Of a stretch of 64,000 nucleotides of DNA, positions 26,556-34,756 are shown piece by piece. The position numbers and the translations under genes were made by a program. The notes beneath the pieces were generated by a model. The model had not been told where the DNA came from. It was given only the letters and a program-made list of their open reading frames with translations, and did no database searches. This stretch comes from Bradyrhizobium diazoefficiens USDA 110 (GTDB lineage: Bacteria; Pseudomonadota; Alphaproteobacteria; Rhizobiales; Xanthobacteraceae), in contig NC_004463.1 in NCBI RefSeq assembly GCF_000011365.1, positions 1,426,001 to 1,490,000 of the forward strand, read 5' to 3'. Position 1 is the stretch's first letter. Each line of letters starts with the position of its first letter.

Positions 26556-29282
26556 CTACTGCTTCGTCGCGGCCGGTTTGTCCGTCGGCATCGGCAGGCT
26601 CGGCAGTCGCTGCACGATGATGCGCGCGGTGCCGGCATTGTTCTTGTAGAACTGCTCATAGGGCCCCTGGACCGCGTCGAGCATCGCCGGCCGCAACGCT
26701 GCCGGCAGCAGTGCTGGGTAAATCTGCACGGCGTCGTTGACGTAGAAGAACAGATCGCCGGCGTCGGGCGCGACGAATTCGGCCACCAGCCGTCCCGACA
26801 GTTTCTGGTCCTCCCAGATCGTGCGCGCCGTGGGATCCTTCGGCACCGGGTCGAAAGGTCCGAGCTTGCTGACCGCGAGCTTGAGCGGATTTTTGTCGGG
26901 GAGTGCCTCGAACTCCTTCGTCTTGTCCAGCTTGGTCGGATACCTGCCCTTGCGCTTGTCCGCATCGTCCTCGGCCGGAATGGTCGGATTCATCCGGCGC
27001 GGCAATTCCTCGGCCGGCATGACGTTGACGGCCTGCAGCGGAATGTCGCTCATTCCCTTCGTGCCGATGCGCACCACGGGCTGGAACCAGGCGGCGCCGA
27101 ACTGACGGAGCGTCGGCAGGGCGAGGTAGTGAGGCGTGAAAGAGGTCATGAAGCCGTTCGTGCCGCTCATGATGGTGCGGTCGAACCAGGGATCCTCGAT
27201 CTCGACCCAGACGCGGTATTTGCGGCCCTTCTCGACCGCAAGGCCGCTCCACCAGCAAAACTCCCTCGTCGCGAAGCGGCCGGGCGCATCGACCGGCTCG
27301 TCGGGCACCGGCGTCCCGGCCTCCGGCCCGGGCGTCGCGCAGATATTTCCGGTCGCGGTGCGGGCCGTGAAGACGCTGGTCGCTCCGATCAGCAGTGCGG
27401 CGTAGAAGATGATGAACAGGAAGATGCCCGGCAGCACGAGCCTGACGAAGAACCAGCGGGCCGGCCCCGCATTCAGCCGCATCCATCGGGCGAAGCGGAG
27501 CAGCATGCCGGGCTCGTCGACATGCCGCCGGCTTGCCATGCGGTGCGGCCTGCTCCAGGCCAGCCGCGCGCGTTCCTGGATGGTGTCGCGCAGCACCGTG
27601 TTCCTGCGCCAGATCAGGTAGGTGATGGCCAGGACGGTCGAGGTGGCGAACGGGTAATACAGCGTGATGTCGAGCCACGGCGCCGCATAGGATGGCAGAA
27701 CGTTCCTGACGAGATTGGCGAGCGGGCCCAGCACGGCGCCAACGAGCCAATCGATGGTGGCGATGACGTGCAGCACCACGGTGCCTTGCAGACCGTTATC
27801 CTTCGACACCCCGATCAGGCTGCGGGCGATCCACGGCCAGACCGCGATCACGCCGACCATGAACAGCAGCGAGAAATAGGCGACGCGCCGCCACCACACG
27901 GTGTCGCGCGTGAGCCTGGCCATTTCGGCGCTGGGCGTGTTCATGCGCGTGAAGGCTTCGGCCTCGCTTTCGCGCCGCGGGCCCTTGGCTTTCGCCAGAT
28001 AGGCCTGCTTCATCACTCCGCGGGTACTGTCCGCGATGAGGTTCAGCTTGCTGCCGTCCGGCATCAGCACCAGCGCGTCCGCCGGCAGCATGATCGGCGC
28101 GTAGTCGTCGCAGCCGAACAGCATGCGTTCGATGACGGCGAAGTGCACCACCGGCAGCCCGCCATTGACCTCACCGGCGAGGACTGGGCGTGGTCCGTAA
28201 CGGTAGAGCACGGCGGCGCCGCTGCGCGAATCGTGCTTCGGTCCGATCGCCGATTGGTAGTCCCTGAAGTGCTCGATCTCGCCGTCCTGGAAACGGAGCC
28301 GGCCTTCGAGCTGATCGGTCATCCAGACCAGCGGCACGAAGGACAGCGTGGAATCCGGGTAGCCGCCGCCGATGTCGGAATGGACGCCGGTGAACCACAC
28401 TTCCTTGACCGTCTGGTCGGCCGCCAAATGGCTCTGGTCGATCCGCAGCGGATGGAAGGTGGTGCGCTCGTCGTCCAGCGCCAGCGCATGACAGATGTGC
28501 TTCACCTTGCGCGAGGGCCGGTGATTGCGGAACGAGATCGGCCAGATCGCCCAGTCGATCGCGACGCGCAACTCCTCGATCGGGACGCCGAAGGCCTCGA
28601 CCGTGTCGAACAGTCCCATGAATTCGATGTCGACGTCCTTGCGACCGTTCATCGCCGCCCGGACATCGGCGTAGGAACGGTGCCCGCAGATCGAATGATA
28701 GAGATAGAGCAGGAAATCGCGGATGAAGCGCGCGATCCAGATCGTCGGCAGGCTCTTCTTCCATGGCACGGTGTCGCGGCGGTATTCCCGCCACGCGGCC
28801 ATGGCGTTGCGCCCCATCTCCTCATGCGACACCGGCGTGCCTTCGATCTCCGCCGGCACCAGGCCCTGGCTCGCGATCATGGACGCCAGCGTGCGCGCGG
28901 TGAAGGCGCCGCGGCTGAAGCCGAAGATGTAGATCTCGTCGCCCTCGCGCCAGTTCCAGCACAGGAAGCGGTAGAGCTTGCGGACGTTGGAGGGCACGCC
29001 GAAACCGGTTGCGCCGTCGAGCGCGGCGAGCGGCGCCCAGCCGGCGGTGCCGACGCCCTTGATGTAGTGGGTGATCTGGTCCGGCTGGGTGTGGTCGAGC
29101 GCCTCATAGAGACGCCAGACGCTGGATTCCTGGGCTGTGAACGCATTGCCCGTGCCGTCGGCGAACAGCACGAGCTTGCGTTTCGACCGGGCGGCGTCGG
29201 CCGTCCCGCCGGCATTCATCCTGCTAAGCGGGTGTTCCGGTTCGGCAGTACCAGCGGTCCGCGCGCCATCCTGATCTGGCAT
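26556..29282 (-). CDS. Membrane-anchored DUF2235 alpha/beta hydrolase
   Basis: The 908-residue protein has an N-terminal DUF2235 domain (about residues 30-370), the fold of Tle1-type phospholipase effectors. It includes LVLFADGTGN, the nucleophile elbow FGFSRGAFTART (GxSxG), MGLFDTVEAFG and WFTGVHSDIGGGY. Three hydrophobic segments lie near residues 480-505, 565-590 and 625-655. A long C-terminal region ends in a jelly-roll-like stretch (GRLVAEFVAPDAGDLFFYVN). No VgrG, PAAR or other type VI secretion gene is near. The ATG at 29282 follows CCGGAGCAGCCC. Confidence 0.85.
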   Translation of the reverse strand: MPDQDGARTAGTAEPEHPLSRMNAGGTADAARSKRKLVLFADGTGNAFTAQESSVWRLYEALDHTQPDQITHYIKGVGTAGWAPLAALDGATGFGVPSNVRKLYRFLCWNWREGDEIYIFGFSRGAFTARTLASMIASQGLVPAEIEGTPVSHEEMGRNAMAAWREYRRDTVPWKKSLPTIWIARFIRDFLLYLYHSICGHRSYADVRAAMNGRKDVDIEFMGLFDTVEAFGVPIEELRVAIDWAIWPISFRNHRPSRKVKHICHALALDDERTTFHPLRIDQSHLAADQTVKEVWFTGVHSDIGGGYPDSTLSFVPLVWMTDQLEGRLRFQDGEIEHFRDYQSAIGPKHDSRSGAAVLYRYGPRPVLAGEVNGGLPVVHFAVIERMLFGCDDYAPIMLPADALVLMPDGSKLNLIADSTRGVMKQAYLAKAKGPRRESEAEAFTRMNTPSAEMARLTRDTVWWRRVAYFSLLFMVGVIAVWPWIARSLIGVSKDNGLQGTVVLHVIATIDWLVGAVLGPLANLVRNVLPSYAAPWLDITLYYPFATSTVLAITYLIWRRNTVLRDTIQERARLAWSRPHRMASRRHVDEPGMLLRFARWMRLNAGPARWFFVRLVLPGIFLFIIFYAALLIGATSVFTARTATGNICATPGPEAGTPVPDEPVDAPGRFATREFCWWSGLAVEKGRKYRVWVEIEDPWFDRTIMSGTNGFMTSFTPHYLALPTLRQFGAAWFQPVVRIGTKGMSDIPLQAVNVMPAEELPRRMNPTIPAEDDADKRKGRYPTKLDKTKEFEALPDKNPLKLAVSKLGPFDPVPKDPTARTIWEDQKLSGRLVAEFVAPDAGDLFFYVNDAVQIYPALLPAALRPAMLDAVQGPYEQFYKNNAGTARIIVQRLPSLPMPTDKPAATKQ

Positions 29283-29516
29283 GGGCTGCTCCGGCAATTT
29301 CACGAGGAAGCGCTTCAGGCCCGAGCCGGCACTCCTCGGACTCAATCAACGATTGCGTTTATAAAATGGGATGTATTCTGCGCATAGTCCCGCTGAGGTA
29401 GCAAGCAGGAACGCGCGGTCTCGCCGCGGTCGGACGTCGCGGAATGACGGTCGCGAAAAGCATTTGGTTTTGCTGGTCGGCGTGCCGGACGGCGAGGGGA
29501 GGCGATGTCGATCGGC

Positions 29517-29579
29517 GTAGGGTGGTTAGCGTCAGCGTAGGGAAGTGGTGGGTTACGGCTTCGCCCAACCCACTCTACA
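29517..29579. repeat. Family D palindromic element, degraded copy
   Basis: Starts GTAGGGTGGTTAGCG and ends CGCCCAACCCACTCTAC, with the inner hairpin GTGGGTTACGGC/CCCAACCCAC. It resembles the copy at 31239 in its ends but is diverged. The rest of the 300-base gap before the DUF2235 gene shows nothing else. Confidence 0.6.
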
Positions 29580-29582
29580 AGC

Positions 29583-29816
29583 CTACAATGTCTCCACCCG
29601 CGGCGGCGGATAGCGCCGCGCCAGTGCCGACAGCGGCAGGTGCCGCTCGCCTTCCGGCAGCTCCAGAAAGGCCAGCACGAGTGGCCGCTTCCAGTCGCCG
29701 ATGCCGAAATCCATCGCCGTCCATTTCTGCGGCTCGGGGCCTTCGAGGCCTCGGACCCAGACGAAATAGCGGGGGAGGTCGTCGATGTCGGCTTCCGTCG
29801 TGCGTCTCCTGGCCAT
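29583..29816 (-). CDS. Hypothetical protein (77 aa)
   Basis: The likely product starts MARRRTTEADIDDLPRYFVW and continues through RGLEGPEPQKWTAMDFGIGD to a short Pro-rich end (RRYPPPRVETL). An upstream GTG at 29978 would overlap the stop of the next gene as GTGA, giving 131 residues. However, the added N-terminal stretch looks non-coding, so the shorter frame is preferred. The ribosome site is weak for both. It is likely cotranscribed with the 100-residue gene upstream. Confidence 0.6.
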   Translation of the reverse strand: MARRRTTEADIDDLPRYFVWVRGLEGPEPQKWTAMDFGIGDWKRPLVLAFLELPEGERHLPLSALARRYPPPRVETL

Positions 29817-29974
29817 CAAAGCTGCTCGCTGCAACACCACGTTGCTGCAGGATATAGGTATCGACTTGGCGAAGTCGAACGCGCCGCCGATCGTTCGTTC
29901 CGGCACGCGCGCGGCCTTCTGCCGGCACAGCGCGTAGGGGAGGGCCGACGCTGGTTGCAGGCGGCACTTTCTCG

Positions 29975-30277
29975 TCACTGCCAGAGCCGACTCTCCGCAA
30001 CCCGGTTGATGTCGGCGAGCCGCCGGTCCGCGTCGGCGTTCAGATCGATGCTTGCGACCAGCGCCAGCAGGCGGCGATAGGCGCCGTCGGCAATTTCGAT
30101 CGGCAGCGGGGCCTCGTCAAAGGCCTCGACATAGCTGCCGACGAGACCGCTCAACAGGCGGCACAGGCCGCGCTGGGATGGATGGTCCCGGCCGAGCATC
30201 TCGAGCTTCTGCTGAAAGATCCGGAAGGTGCGCAAACCGTGGTGCTGCTGCGAAAGCCACGTGTGCAGGTCGTTCAT
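29975..30277 (-). CDS. Hypothetical helical protein (100 aa)
   Basis: The 100-residue product starts MNDLHTWLSQQHHGLRTFRI after AGAGGCTCAC. It appears wholly alpha-helical, with LLSGLVGSYVEAFDEAPLPIE in the middle and a heptad-like C terminus (LLALVASIDLNADADRRLADI). No family was recognised. The gene is on the same strand as the downstream 77-residue frame and both may come from one transcript. Confidence 0.68.
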   Translation of the reverse strand: MNDLHTWLSQQHHGLRTFRIFQQKLEMLGRDHPSQRGLCRLLSGLVGSYVEAFDEAPLPIEIADGAYRRLLALVASIDLNADADRRLADINRVAESRLWQ

Positions 30278-30392
30278 GTGAGCCTCTTCGAATGACGGAA
30301 GAAGCTACCGGTTTATAAAGTGGGGACGGGAGGATGGGAAGGGATTGAGCTACGTTGAGCCAGTCCGTCTTCGCCAAGAGGCTTCGCCGGAC

Positions 30393-30450
30393 ACGCTTCG
30401 CCCTTCGGTCTCGCATGGCTGCGCCACGCGAAGCCCGAAGGGCGAAGCGT
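30393..30450. repeat. Perfect 16-base inverted repeat abutting the tRNA 3' end
   Basis: ACGCTTCGCCCTTCGG (30393-30408) pairs exactly with CCGAAGGGCGAAGCGT (30435-30450) around a 26-base loop. Its right arm touches the encoded CCA of tRNA-Leu. On the minus strand it lies directly downstream of the tRNA, so it could act as a processing or termination hairpin or be a small mobile palindrome inserted there. Confidence 0.7.
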
Positions 30451-30534
30451 GGTGCCCCTGGCCGGAATCGAACCAGCACTCCTTGCGGAACTCGATTTTG
30501 AGTCGAGCGCGTCTACCAGTTCCGCCACAGGGGC
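30450..30534 (-). tRNA. tRNA-Leu (anticodon CAA)
   Basis: The 85-base minus-strand gene includes an encoded CCA. The acceptor stem is GCCCCTG/CAGGGGC. The anticodon stem-loop reads CTCGA CTCAAAA TCGAG, giving anticodon CAA for UUG codons. A long variable arm typical of leucine tRNAs follows, then the T-loop GGTTCGATTCC. It is a single tRNA with no neighbours of its kind. Confidence 0.95.
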
Positions 30535-30690
30535 CCTCGGTCGGCCCCCAAAGCGGGCGTCGCGAAGCCGGCGGACTATAGCCATGGACAAAGCGGGGTC
30601 AACCCGCGCCAAAGTGATCCCGGCTGTTCTCGACAGCCGCTTGGGCCGGGGTTAGAGGCTAAGGAAAGCGACCGACCGGAAGAGGCTGCC

Positions 30691-31233
30691 GTGACGACCC
30701 AGAGTGCCGCAATACCTGCATTCAAGCCGGCGGCCACGAGCCCCGCCCTGATCGCCTCGCTGCTCGTCACGCTGATTGCGGCAGCCACGATCGCGGGCGC
30801 CTGGTTTTTCCAGCTTGTGCTGGGGATTGTGCCTTGTCCGCTCTGCCTGGAGCAGCGCTACGCCTATTATCTCGCGATCCCGCTCGGCGCGCTGACCGCG
30901 CTTGCGGCGAGGAGCGGCGCGCCGCGACCGCTGCTGCTCGCGGGGCTTGCGATCCTCGCGCTGGCGACGCTCGCCAATGCCGGGCTCGGCACCTACCATT
31001 CCGGCGTCGAATGGGGGTTTTGGAAGGGGCCGACCGACTGCTCCGGCCCCGTGGTCAATCTCGGCAGCGCCAATGATCTGCTCTCGCGGCTCGACACCGT
31101 GAAGGTGGTGCGCTGCGACGAGGTGCAGTGGCGCTTCCTCGGCCTTTCGCTCGCCGGCTACAACGTGCTGATCTCGCTGCTGATGGCCGCCATCGCCGCC
31201 TGGGGATTTGCAGCGACGGCGAAGCGTACGTAG
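30691..31233 (+). CDS. dsbB: Disulfide bond formation protein B (DsbB)
   Basis: The 180-residue four-helix inner-membrane protein reoxidises DsbA using quinone. The first redox pair is CPLC in VPCPLCLEQRYAYY at about residue 49. The second pair is formed by Cys in GPTDCSGP and VVRCDEVQW. The C-terminal FLGLSLAGYNVLIS segment is typical of alphaproteobacterial DsbB. It starts at GTG (30691) after GGAAGAGG. A DsbA-like protein lies at 36457, but not in the same operon. Confidence 0.92.
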   Translation: MTTQSAAIPAFKPAATSPALIASLLVTLIAAATIAGAWFFQLVLGIVPCPLCLEQRYAYYLAIPLGALTALAARSGAPRPLLLAGLAILALATLANAGLGTYHSGVEWGFWKGPTDCSGPVVNLGSANDLLSRLDTVKVVRCDEVQWRFLGLSLAGYNVLISLLMAAIAAWGFAATAKRT

Positions 31234-31238
31234 CTGCC

Positions 31239-31336
31239 GTAGGGTGGGCAAAGGTGCGCTCCTTACGCGCCGTGCCCACCATTCATCAACATTCACGCCA
31301 GTTGTTGGTGGGCACGCTGCGCTTTGCCCACCCTAC
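31239..31336. repeat. Family D palindromic element
   Basis: Begins GTAGGGTGGGCAAAG and ends CTTTGCCCACCCTAC, an inverted pair. Inside, CGTGCCCACCA and TTGGTGGGCACG form a second stem. It fills the gap between dsbB and the convergent AbrB-family gene, with a diverged copy at 29517. Confidence 0.85.
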
Positions 31337-31351
31337 GCGAGCTGCGTCCGC

Positions 31352-32437
31352 TCAATCGTCCACGTCGTCCTGCGTGCGCCCGAACAGGTGCACGATGCCG
31401 GGCGTCGCTATCGTCACGAACACGAAGCGCGACAGGTGATGGGCGCCGACGAAGATCGGGTCGATGTGCAGCGTCAGGGCCAGGGCCAGCATGGCGTCCA
31501 TCGCGCCCGGCGCGAAGGCGACGACGACGTCCGAGAACTTCACCTGCGTGGTGAGGGCGACGATGCCGACGAAGATCGCCGAGACGGCGATTGCCACGGC
31601 AAATGATCCCAGCGCCGCGTTGATGTGGCCGGCGAGGGTCTTGATTCGCATCCGCGCGAAACGGCTGCCGATCAGGGCGCCGATGCCGATCAGCGCCACG
31701 CCGCGCACCCAGTTCGGCAGGCCGCCCTCGACCCAGCCGGCGCCATGCAGCACGCTGGAGGCGATCATCGCGCCGAACATCCAGCTCGCCGGAAACCTGA
31801 CCAGCCGCAGGATGAGCGCCGCAGCCAGCGAGGCCGCGACCAGCTCCACGAGATCGAGCGGCGAGGCAATGGCCGTCGTCAGGGACGGCGCAGCGGAAGG
31901 CGCCACGCCCGCGAACGCCAGCACCATCGGCAGCGCCGCAGTGAGGATGATGACGCGCATGGTCTGCACCACCGCGATGCCCGGCAGGTCGGCGCCGCGC
32001 TCGACCGCCAAAATCGTGATCTGCGACAGCGCGCCGGGGCTGCCGGCGAGGAAGGCCGAGGTGCGATCCCAGCCATGGACGCGCTGGAGGTAATAGCTCG
32101 AACCGAAGGTCGAGCAGAAGGTTGCAAGTGCGAGCAGGCAGATGGTGAGCGGATAGGCGCTGACTTGCTGGATCAGGTGGCGCGAGACGACTGAGCCCAG
32201 CGAGATGCCGAGCAGCACCAGCACGGTCTGGGTCAGGATCGGCGGCAGCGTCAGCTGGCGGCCGGCGATCGCGGCGATACCAACCGCGATCATCGAGCCC
32301 GAGATCAGCCCACCGGGGAGATTGGCGACGAGAAACACGAGGCCGCCGGCAGTGCCGATGACGAGTGTCTCCACCGTGCTCAATATCTTGGCACGGCTCG
32401 GCCGTTCGAACGGCAGGGAGGCGGTGATTTGCTTCAC
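31352..32437 (-). CDS. AbrB-family membrane protein (ammonia monooxygenase-like permease family)
   Basis: The 361-residue protein has about ten hydrophobic helices arranged as two similar halves. Each half carries a G-rich loop: VFLVANLPGGLISGSMIAVG in the first and FPASWMFGAMIASSVLHG in the second. LAGSPGALSQITILAVERGAD and AFAPGAMDAMLALAL are the duplicated PGA elements of the AbrB family. This is unrelated to the AbrB transition-state regulator. The family is thought to transport or regulate; substrate unknown. It is a single gene convergent with dsbB. Confidence 0.85.
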   Translation of the reverse strand: MKQITASLPFERPSRAKILSTVETLVIGTAGGLVFLVANLPGGLISGSMIAVGIAAIAGRQLTLPPILTQTVLVLLGISLGSVVSRHLIQQVSAYPLTICLLALATFCSTFGSSYYLQRVHGWDRTSAFLAGSPGALSQITILAVERGADLPGIAVVQTMRVIILTAALPMVLAFAGVAPSAAPSLTTAIASPLDLVELVAASLAAALILRLVRFPASWMFGAMIASSVLHGAGWVEGGLPNWVRGVALIGIGALIGSRFARMRIKTLAGHINAALGSFAVAIAVSAIFVGIVALTTQVKFSDVVVAFAPGAMDAMLALALTLHIDPIFVGAHHLSRFVFVTIATPGIVHLFGRTQDDVDD

Positions 32438-32530
32438 GCCACCTTATCGCAAATCGGCGAGAAGCGCACAATTGCGGCTAGGTCATGCCGCAATGCGCAC
32501 GCGTCTCGCCGAAGCCGGGGGGTGACTGAT

Positions 32531-32818
32531 TTACTTTTTGTCCGCGGCAGCCGGCGCGGCCGAGCCGGCCTTGGCGGTCTTGATGCATTCGGAGCGGAAT
32601 TTCTTGCGCTCCTTGCCATGCAGCCCCTTGGCATCCGCCTGCTTGGAGCATTCGAGCGACTCGGCCGAGTGCTCCTTTGGTGCCTTCTTGTCCGTGGGCG
32701 CGGCGGTTGTGGTCTTGGTGTCGGTCTTGGCGGCCGGCGCGGCGGTCTGCGCAAAGGCGGTGCCGGTGGCGAGCAGGGAGGCGAGGGCGACGGCGGCGAG
32801 GCGAGAGGCGAGGGTCAT
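32531..32818 (-). CDS. PsiF-repeat secreted small protein
   Basis: The 95-residue product has a signal peptide (RLAAVALASLLATGTAFAQ) and a Lys/Ala/Thr-rich linker. One PsiF-type repeat follows (SLECSKQADAKGLHGKERKK, then FRSECIKTAK) with two cysteines. PsiF in enterobacteria is phosphate-starvation induced; no Pho box was recognised here. The ATG at 32818 is used because the longer frame adds a non-signal stretch. It is divergent from the gene at 33020, with 200 bases between. Confidence 0.85.
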   Translation of the reverse strand: MTLASRLAAVALASLLATGTAFAQTAAPAAKTDTKTTTAAPTDKKAPKEHSAESLECSKQADAKGLHGKERKKFRSECIKTAKAGSAAPAAADKK

Positions 32819-33019
32819 GGTGTTGCACTCTTCTTGGGAAAATGGCGAAGGGCTGGAACGTCGGCTCGCGTTGCTGAACGCGACATGAATGAGCCGAGTG
32901 ACGGGATCACTATATTTTGGCGGCGAAAGCCATCGCATCCTTGTCGCAAGCGACCGGCACGCTAGGATAGCAATCCTCGTTTAACTTCCGTCGGGGAAGA
33001 CCAAGGAGGAGACCTAGGG

Positions 33020-33517
33020 ATGACCATTCAGGCAAAATTGTTGTGTGCGATCGTGGCGTCGGGTGTCGCGGCATTGGTGGCCGCCGCGCCGGCACAGGCG
33101 CTGACCTCGCAGGAGTGCAGCGCGAAATATCAGGCGGCCAAAAAGGACGGCTCGCTCGGCACCATGAAGTGGAATGACTTCCGCAAGGCCCAGTGCGGCG
33201 CGGACGCGACGCCTGCCGCTGCGCCGACCGCGGCTGCTCCGGCTGCGCCCGCCGCTCCTGCAGAGCCGAAGCAGGCGAAGAAGGAGGCAGCCCCCGCCGC
33301 CGCGCCGGCGCCGAGCCTGCCTGCCGGTCCCGCGATCTATCCGAACGCGATCGATCCGAAATACGCCAAGGAAACTGCCGGCAAGGCCCGCCTGCACACC
33401 TGCGTCGACCAGTACAACGCCAACAAGACCACCAACGGCAATGGCGGCATGAAGTGGATCGAGAAGGGCGGCGGCTATTACAGCGAATGCAACAAGAAGC
33501 TGAAGGGCGCCGCCTGA
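33020..33517 (+). CDS. Hypothetical secreted protein with two Cys-paired modules
   Basis: The 165-residue product has a signal peptide (LLCAIVASGVAALVAAAPAQA) and two short related modules split by an Ala/Pro/Lys linker. Module one runs SQECSAKYQAAKKDGSLGTM to FRKAQC; module two runs TCVDQYNANKTTNGNGGMKW to YYSECNKKL. Each has a Cys near both ends and a K/N-rich centre with GxMKW. The repetition suggests internal duplication. AGGAGGAGA precedes the ATG. No function is known. Confidence 0.78.
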   Translation: MTIQAKLLCAIVASGVAALVAAAPAQALTSQECSAKYQAAKKDGSLGTMKWNDFRKAQCGADATPAAAPTAAAPAAPAAPAEPKQAKKEAAPAAAPAPSLPAGPAIYPNAIDPKYAKETAGKARLHTCVDQYNANKTTNGNGGMKWIEKGGGYYSECNKKLKGAA

Positions 33518-33565
33518 GCTTCGACTTGACGCGATGGCCGGAGCGAGGCTCCGGCCATTTCGGCT

Positions 33566-33668
33566 GAGGCATGATCCGGAAAACTACACAGCGGTTTTCC
33601 GGAAAGATCATGCTCAAACAATGGTCTAAAGCGCGATGGCGATTCGTCCTGATCGCATCGCGCTTTAG
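33566..33668. repeat. Dispersed palindromic element, family B, copy 2 (extended)
   Basis: The core runs from GAGGCATGATCCGGAAAAC to AAAGATCATGCTC. A second hairpin follows, TAAAGCGCGATG with CATCGCGCTTTA, joined by AAACAATGGTC. Its last bases overlap the end of the tetR gene. Confidence 0.82.
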
Positions 33669-34213
33669 ATCAGCAGCTTCTCGGCCGATTTCGCCACGAG
33701 CTGCGATCGCTTGCGCGGACCGCGCTCGACGAACAGCAGGCTCTGGCCGAAGATGAAGCAGTAGAACAGGAAGGCCTGCGCCTCGGCCTCCTCGGCCTCG
33801 AGGCCGGTCGCGCGATAGAGTTCGGCGACGTGCTTGAGCCGCGCCGCATCCACGCTCGCCACCGCCGCCGCGGCGTTCTCGTCCGAACGGGCCCATTGCC
33901 GGATCGCCAGCTCGATCGCCATGCCTTCCGGGTTGAGCCGCTCGGAGTAGAGCTGGATCACCGCCTTCAGCCGTTCGCGGGGCGCCTGCCCGTCGAGGCT
34001 CGTCTGCTGCGCGATCGCCGCCGTGCGCCCCTCGCGCCAGCGCTCCAGCATGGCCGCGAGCAACGCGGCGCGGTCGGCGAAGCGGCGGTAGAAGCCGCCC
34101 TTGGTGACGCCGAGGTTCTTGGCGAGCACCTCGACCCGCACCCCCTCGACCCCCGAGCGGGCGAGCTCGGTAAATCCCGCCTCGACCCAGACATCGCCCT
34201 TGCCGTCGCTCAT
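33665..34213 (-). CDS. TetR-family transcriptional regulator
   Basis: The 182-residue repressor has an N-terminal helix-turn-helix (GVEGVRVEVLAKNLGVTKGG, then FYRRFADRAALLAAML) and a C-terminal all-helical ligand domain. The recognition helix region TKGGFYRRFADR is typical. It is divergent from two thioesterase genes, and two palindromic boxes lie in the 111-base spacer. It probably represses itself and the thioesterases and is released by an acyl or acyl-CoA ligand; this is inference from layout. The start at 34213 is immediately before the domain. Confidence 0.9.
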   Translation of the reverse strand: MSDGKGDVWVEAGFTELARSGVEGVRVEVLAKNLGVTKGGFYRRFADRAALLAAMLERWREGRTAAIAQQTSLDGQAPRERLKAVIQLYSERLNPEGMAIELAIRQWARSDENAAAAVASVDAARLKHVAELYRATGLEAEEAEAQAFLFYCFIFGQSLLFVERGPRKRSQLVAKSAEKLLI

Positions 34214-34235
34214 GAAGAAAGCCCATCCGGTTCTT

Positions 34236-34251
34236 GATACGGTACCGTATT
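34236..34251. promoter_or_regulatory. TetR operator, box 1
   Basis: Contains the perfect 14-base palindrome ATACGGTACCGTAT (34237-34250). It lies about 23 bases upstream of the tetR start. Its near copy 35 bases away supports a real binding site. Confidence 0.75.
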
Positions 34252-34270
34252 GCTAACGCGGCGAGGCCCT

Positions 34271-34286
34271 GATACGCTACCGTATC
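34271..34286. promoter_or_regulatory. TetR operator, box 2
   Basis: GATACGCTACCGTATC differs from box 1 at one central base and has perfect six-base arms. The two box centres are 35 bases apart, a little over three helical turns. It sits about 40 bases before the first thioesterase start. Confidence 0.72.
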
Positions 34287-34324
34287 AACAATCAAGGGGC
34301 AGAAAAGCGCAGGGAGAAATTGCG

Positions 34325-34753
34325 ATGGAGCAGGAGGCAACCTATCGCGGCACGGTCTATCCGTGGCAATGCGATCATGTCGGCCACATGAACATCATGT
34401 GGTATGTCGGCAAATTCGACGAGGCCAACTGGAATCTGTTCGCCCGCCTTGGGCTGACGCCGAGCTACTTGCGCAGCACCGGTCGCGGCATGGCCGCCGT
34501 GCAGCAGAACATCACCTACAAGCGTGAGCTGCTGGCCGGCGACATCGTCGAGATCCGCAGCCACCTGCTCGAGGTTCGCGACAAGTCGATCCGCTTCCGG
34601 CACGACATGACGAACGCCGAGACCGGCGAGATCGCTGCGTTCTGCGAGATCACGGGCGTGCATATGGACCGTGAGCTGCGAAGGTCCGCGCCGTTCACCG
34701 ATGCCATCCGCGACGCCGCTTTGAGGCATCTTGCCGAACCGGCCGAGGCTTGA
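34325..34753 (+). CDS. Acyl-CoA thioesterase, 4HBT hot-dog family
   Basis: The 142-residue single hot-dog protein has the 4-hydroxybenzoyl-CoA thioesterase motif QCDHVGHMNIMWYVGKFDEA, with the catalytic Asp in place, and later ITYKRELLAGDIVEIRS. It is expected to hydrolyse short or aromatic acyl-CoA. The ATG at 34325 follows GCAGGGAG. It is the first gene of a two-gene unit facing the TetR regulator, with the next thioesterase starting three bases after its stop. Confidence 0.88.
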   Translation: MEQEATYRGTVYPWQCDHVGHMNIMWYVGKFDEANWNLFARLGLTPSYLRSTGRGMAAVQQNITYKRELLAGDIVEIRSHLLEVRDKSIRFRHDMTNAETGEIAAFCEITGVHMDRELRRSAPFTDAIRDAALRHLAEPAEA

Positions 34754-34756
34754 GCC

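Noticed and set aside
26556..29282. Type VI secretion effector-immunity module
   Set aside because: Only the hydrolase fold matches; no vgrG, PAAR, hcp, adaptor or immunity gene is nearby, and the protein has membrane helices.
23883..29387. Very long plus-strand frames opposite the kinase, regulator and DUF2235 genes
   Set aside because: They are antisense shadows; the minus-strand frames carry all recognisable motifs.
29817..29978. Longer GTG start for the 77-residue hypothetical gene
   Set aside because: The overlap with the upstream stop is attractive, but the extra 54 residues look non-coding and have no ribosome site; kept only as an alternative.
30340..30534. Integrated island at tRNA-Leu
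   Set aside because: No integrase, no second attachment repeat and no compositional change follow the tRNA; dsbB and housekeeping genes flank it.
31352..32437. AbrB-type transcription regulator
   Set aside because: The protein is a polytopic membrane protein; the shared name is coincidental.
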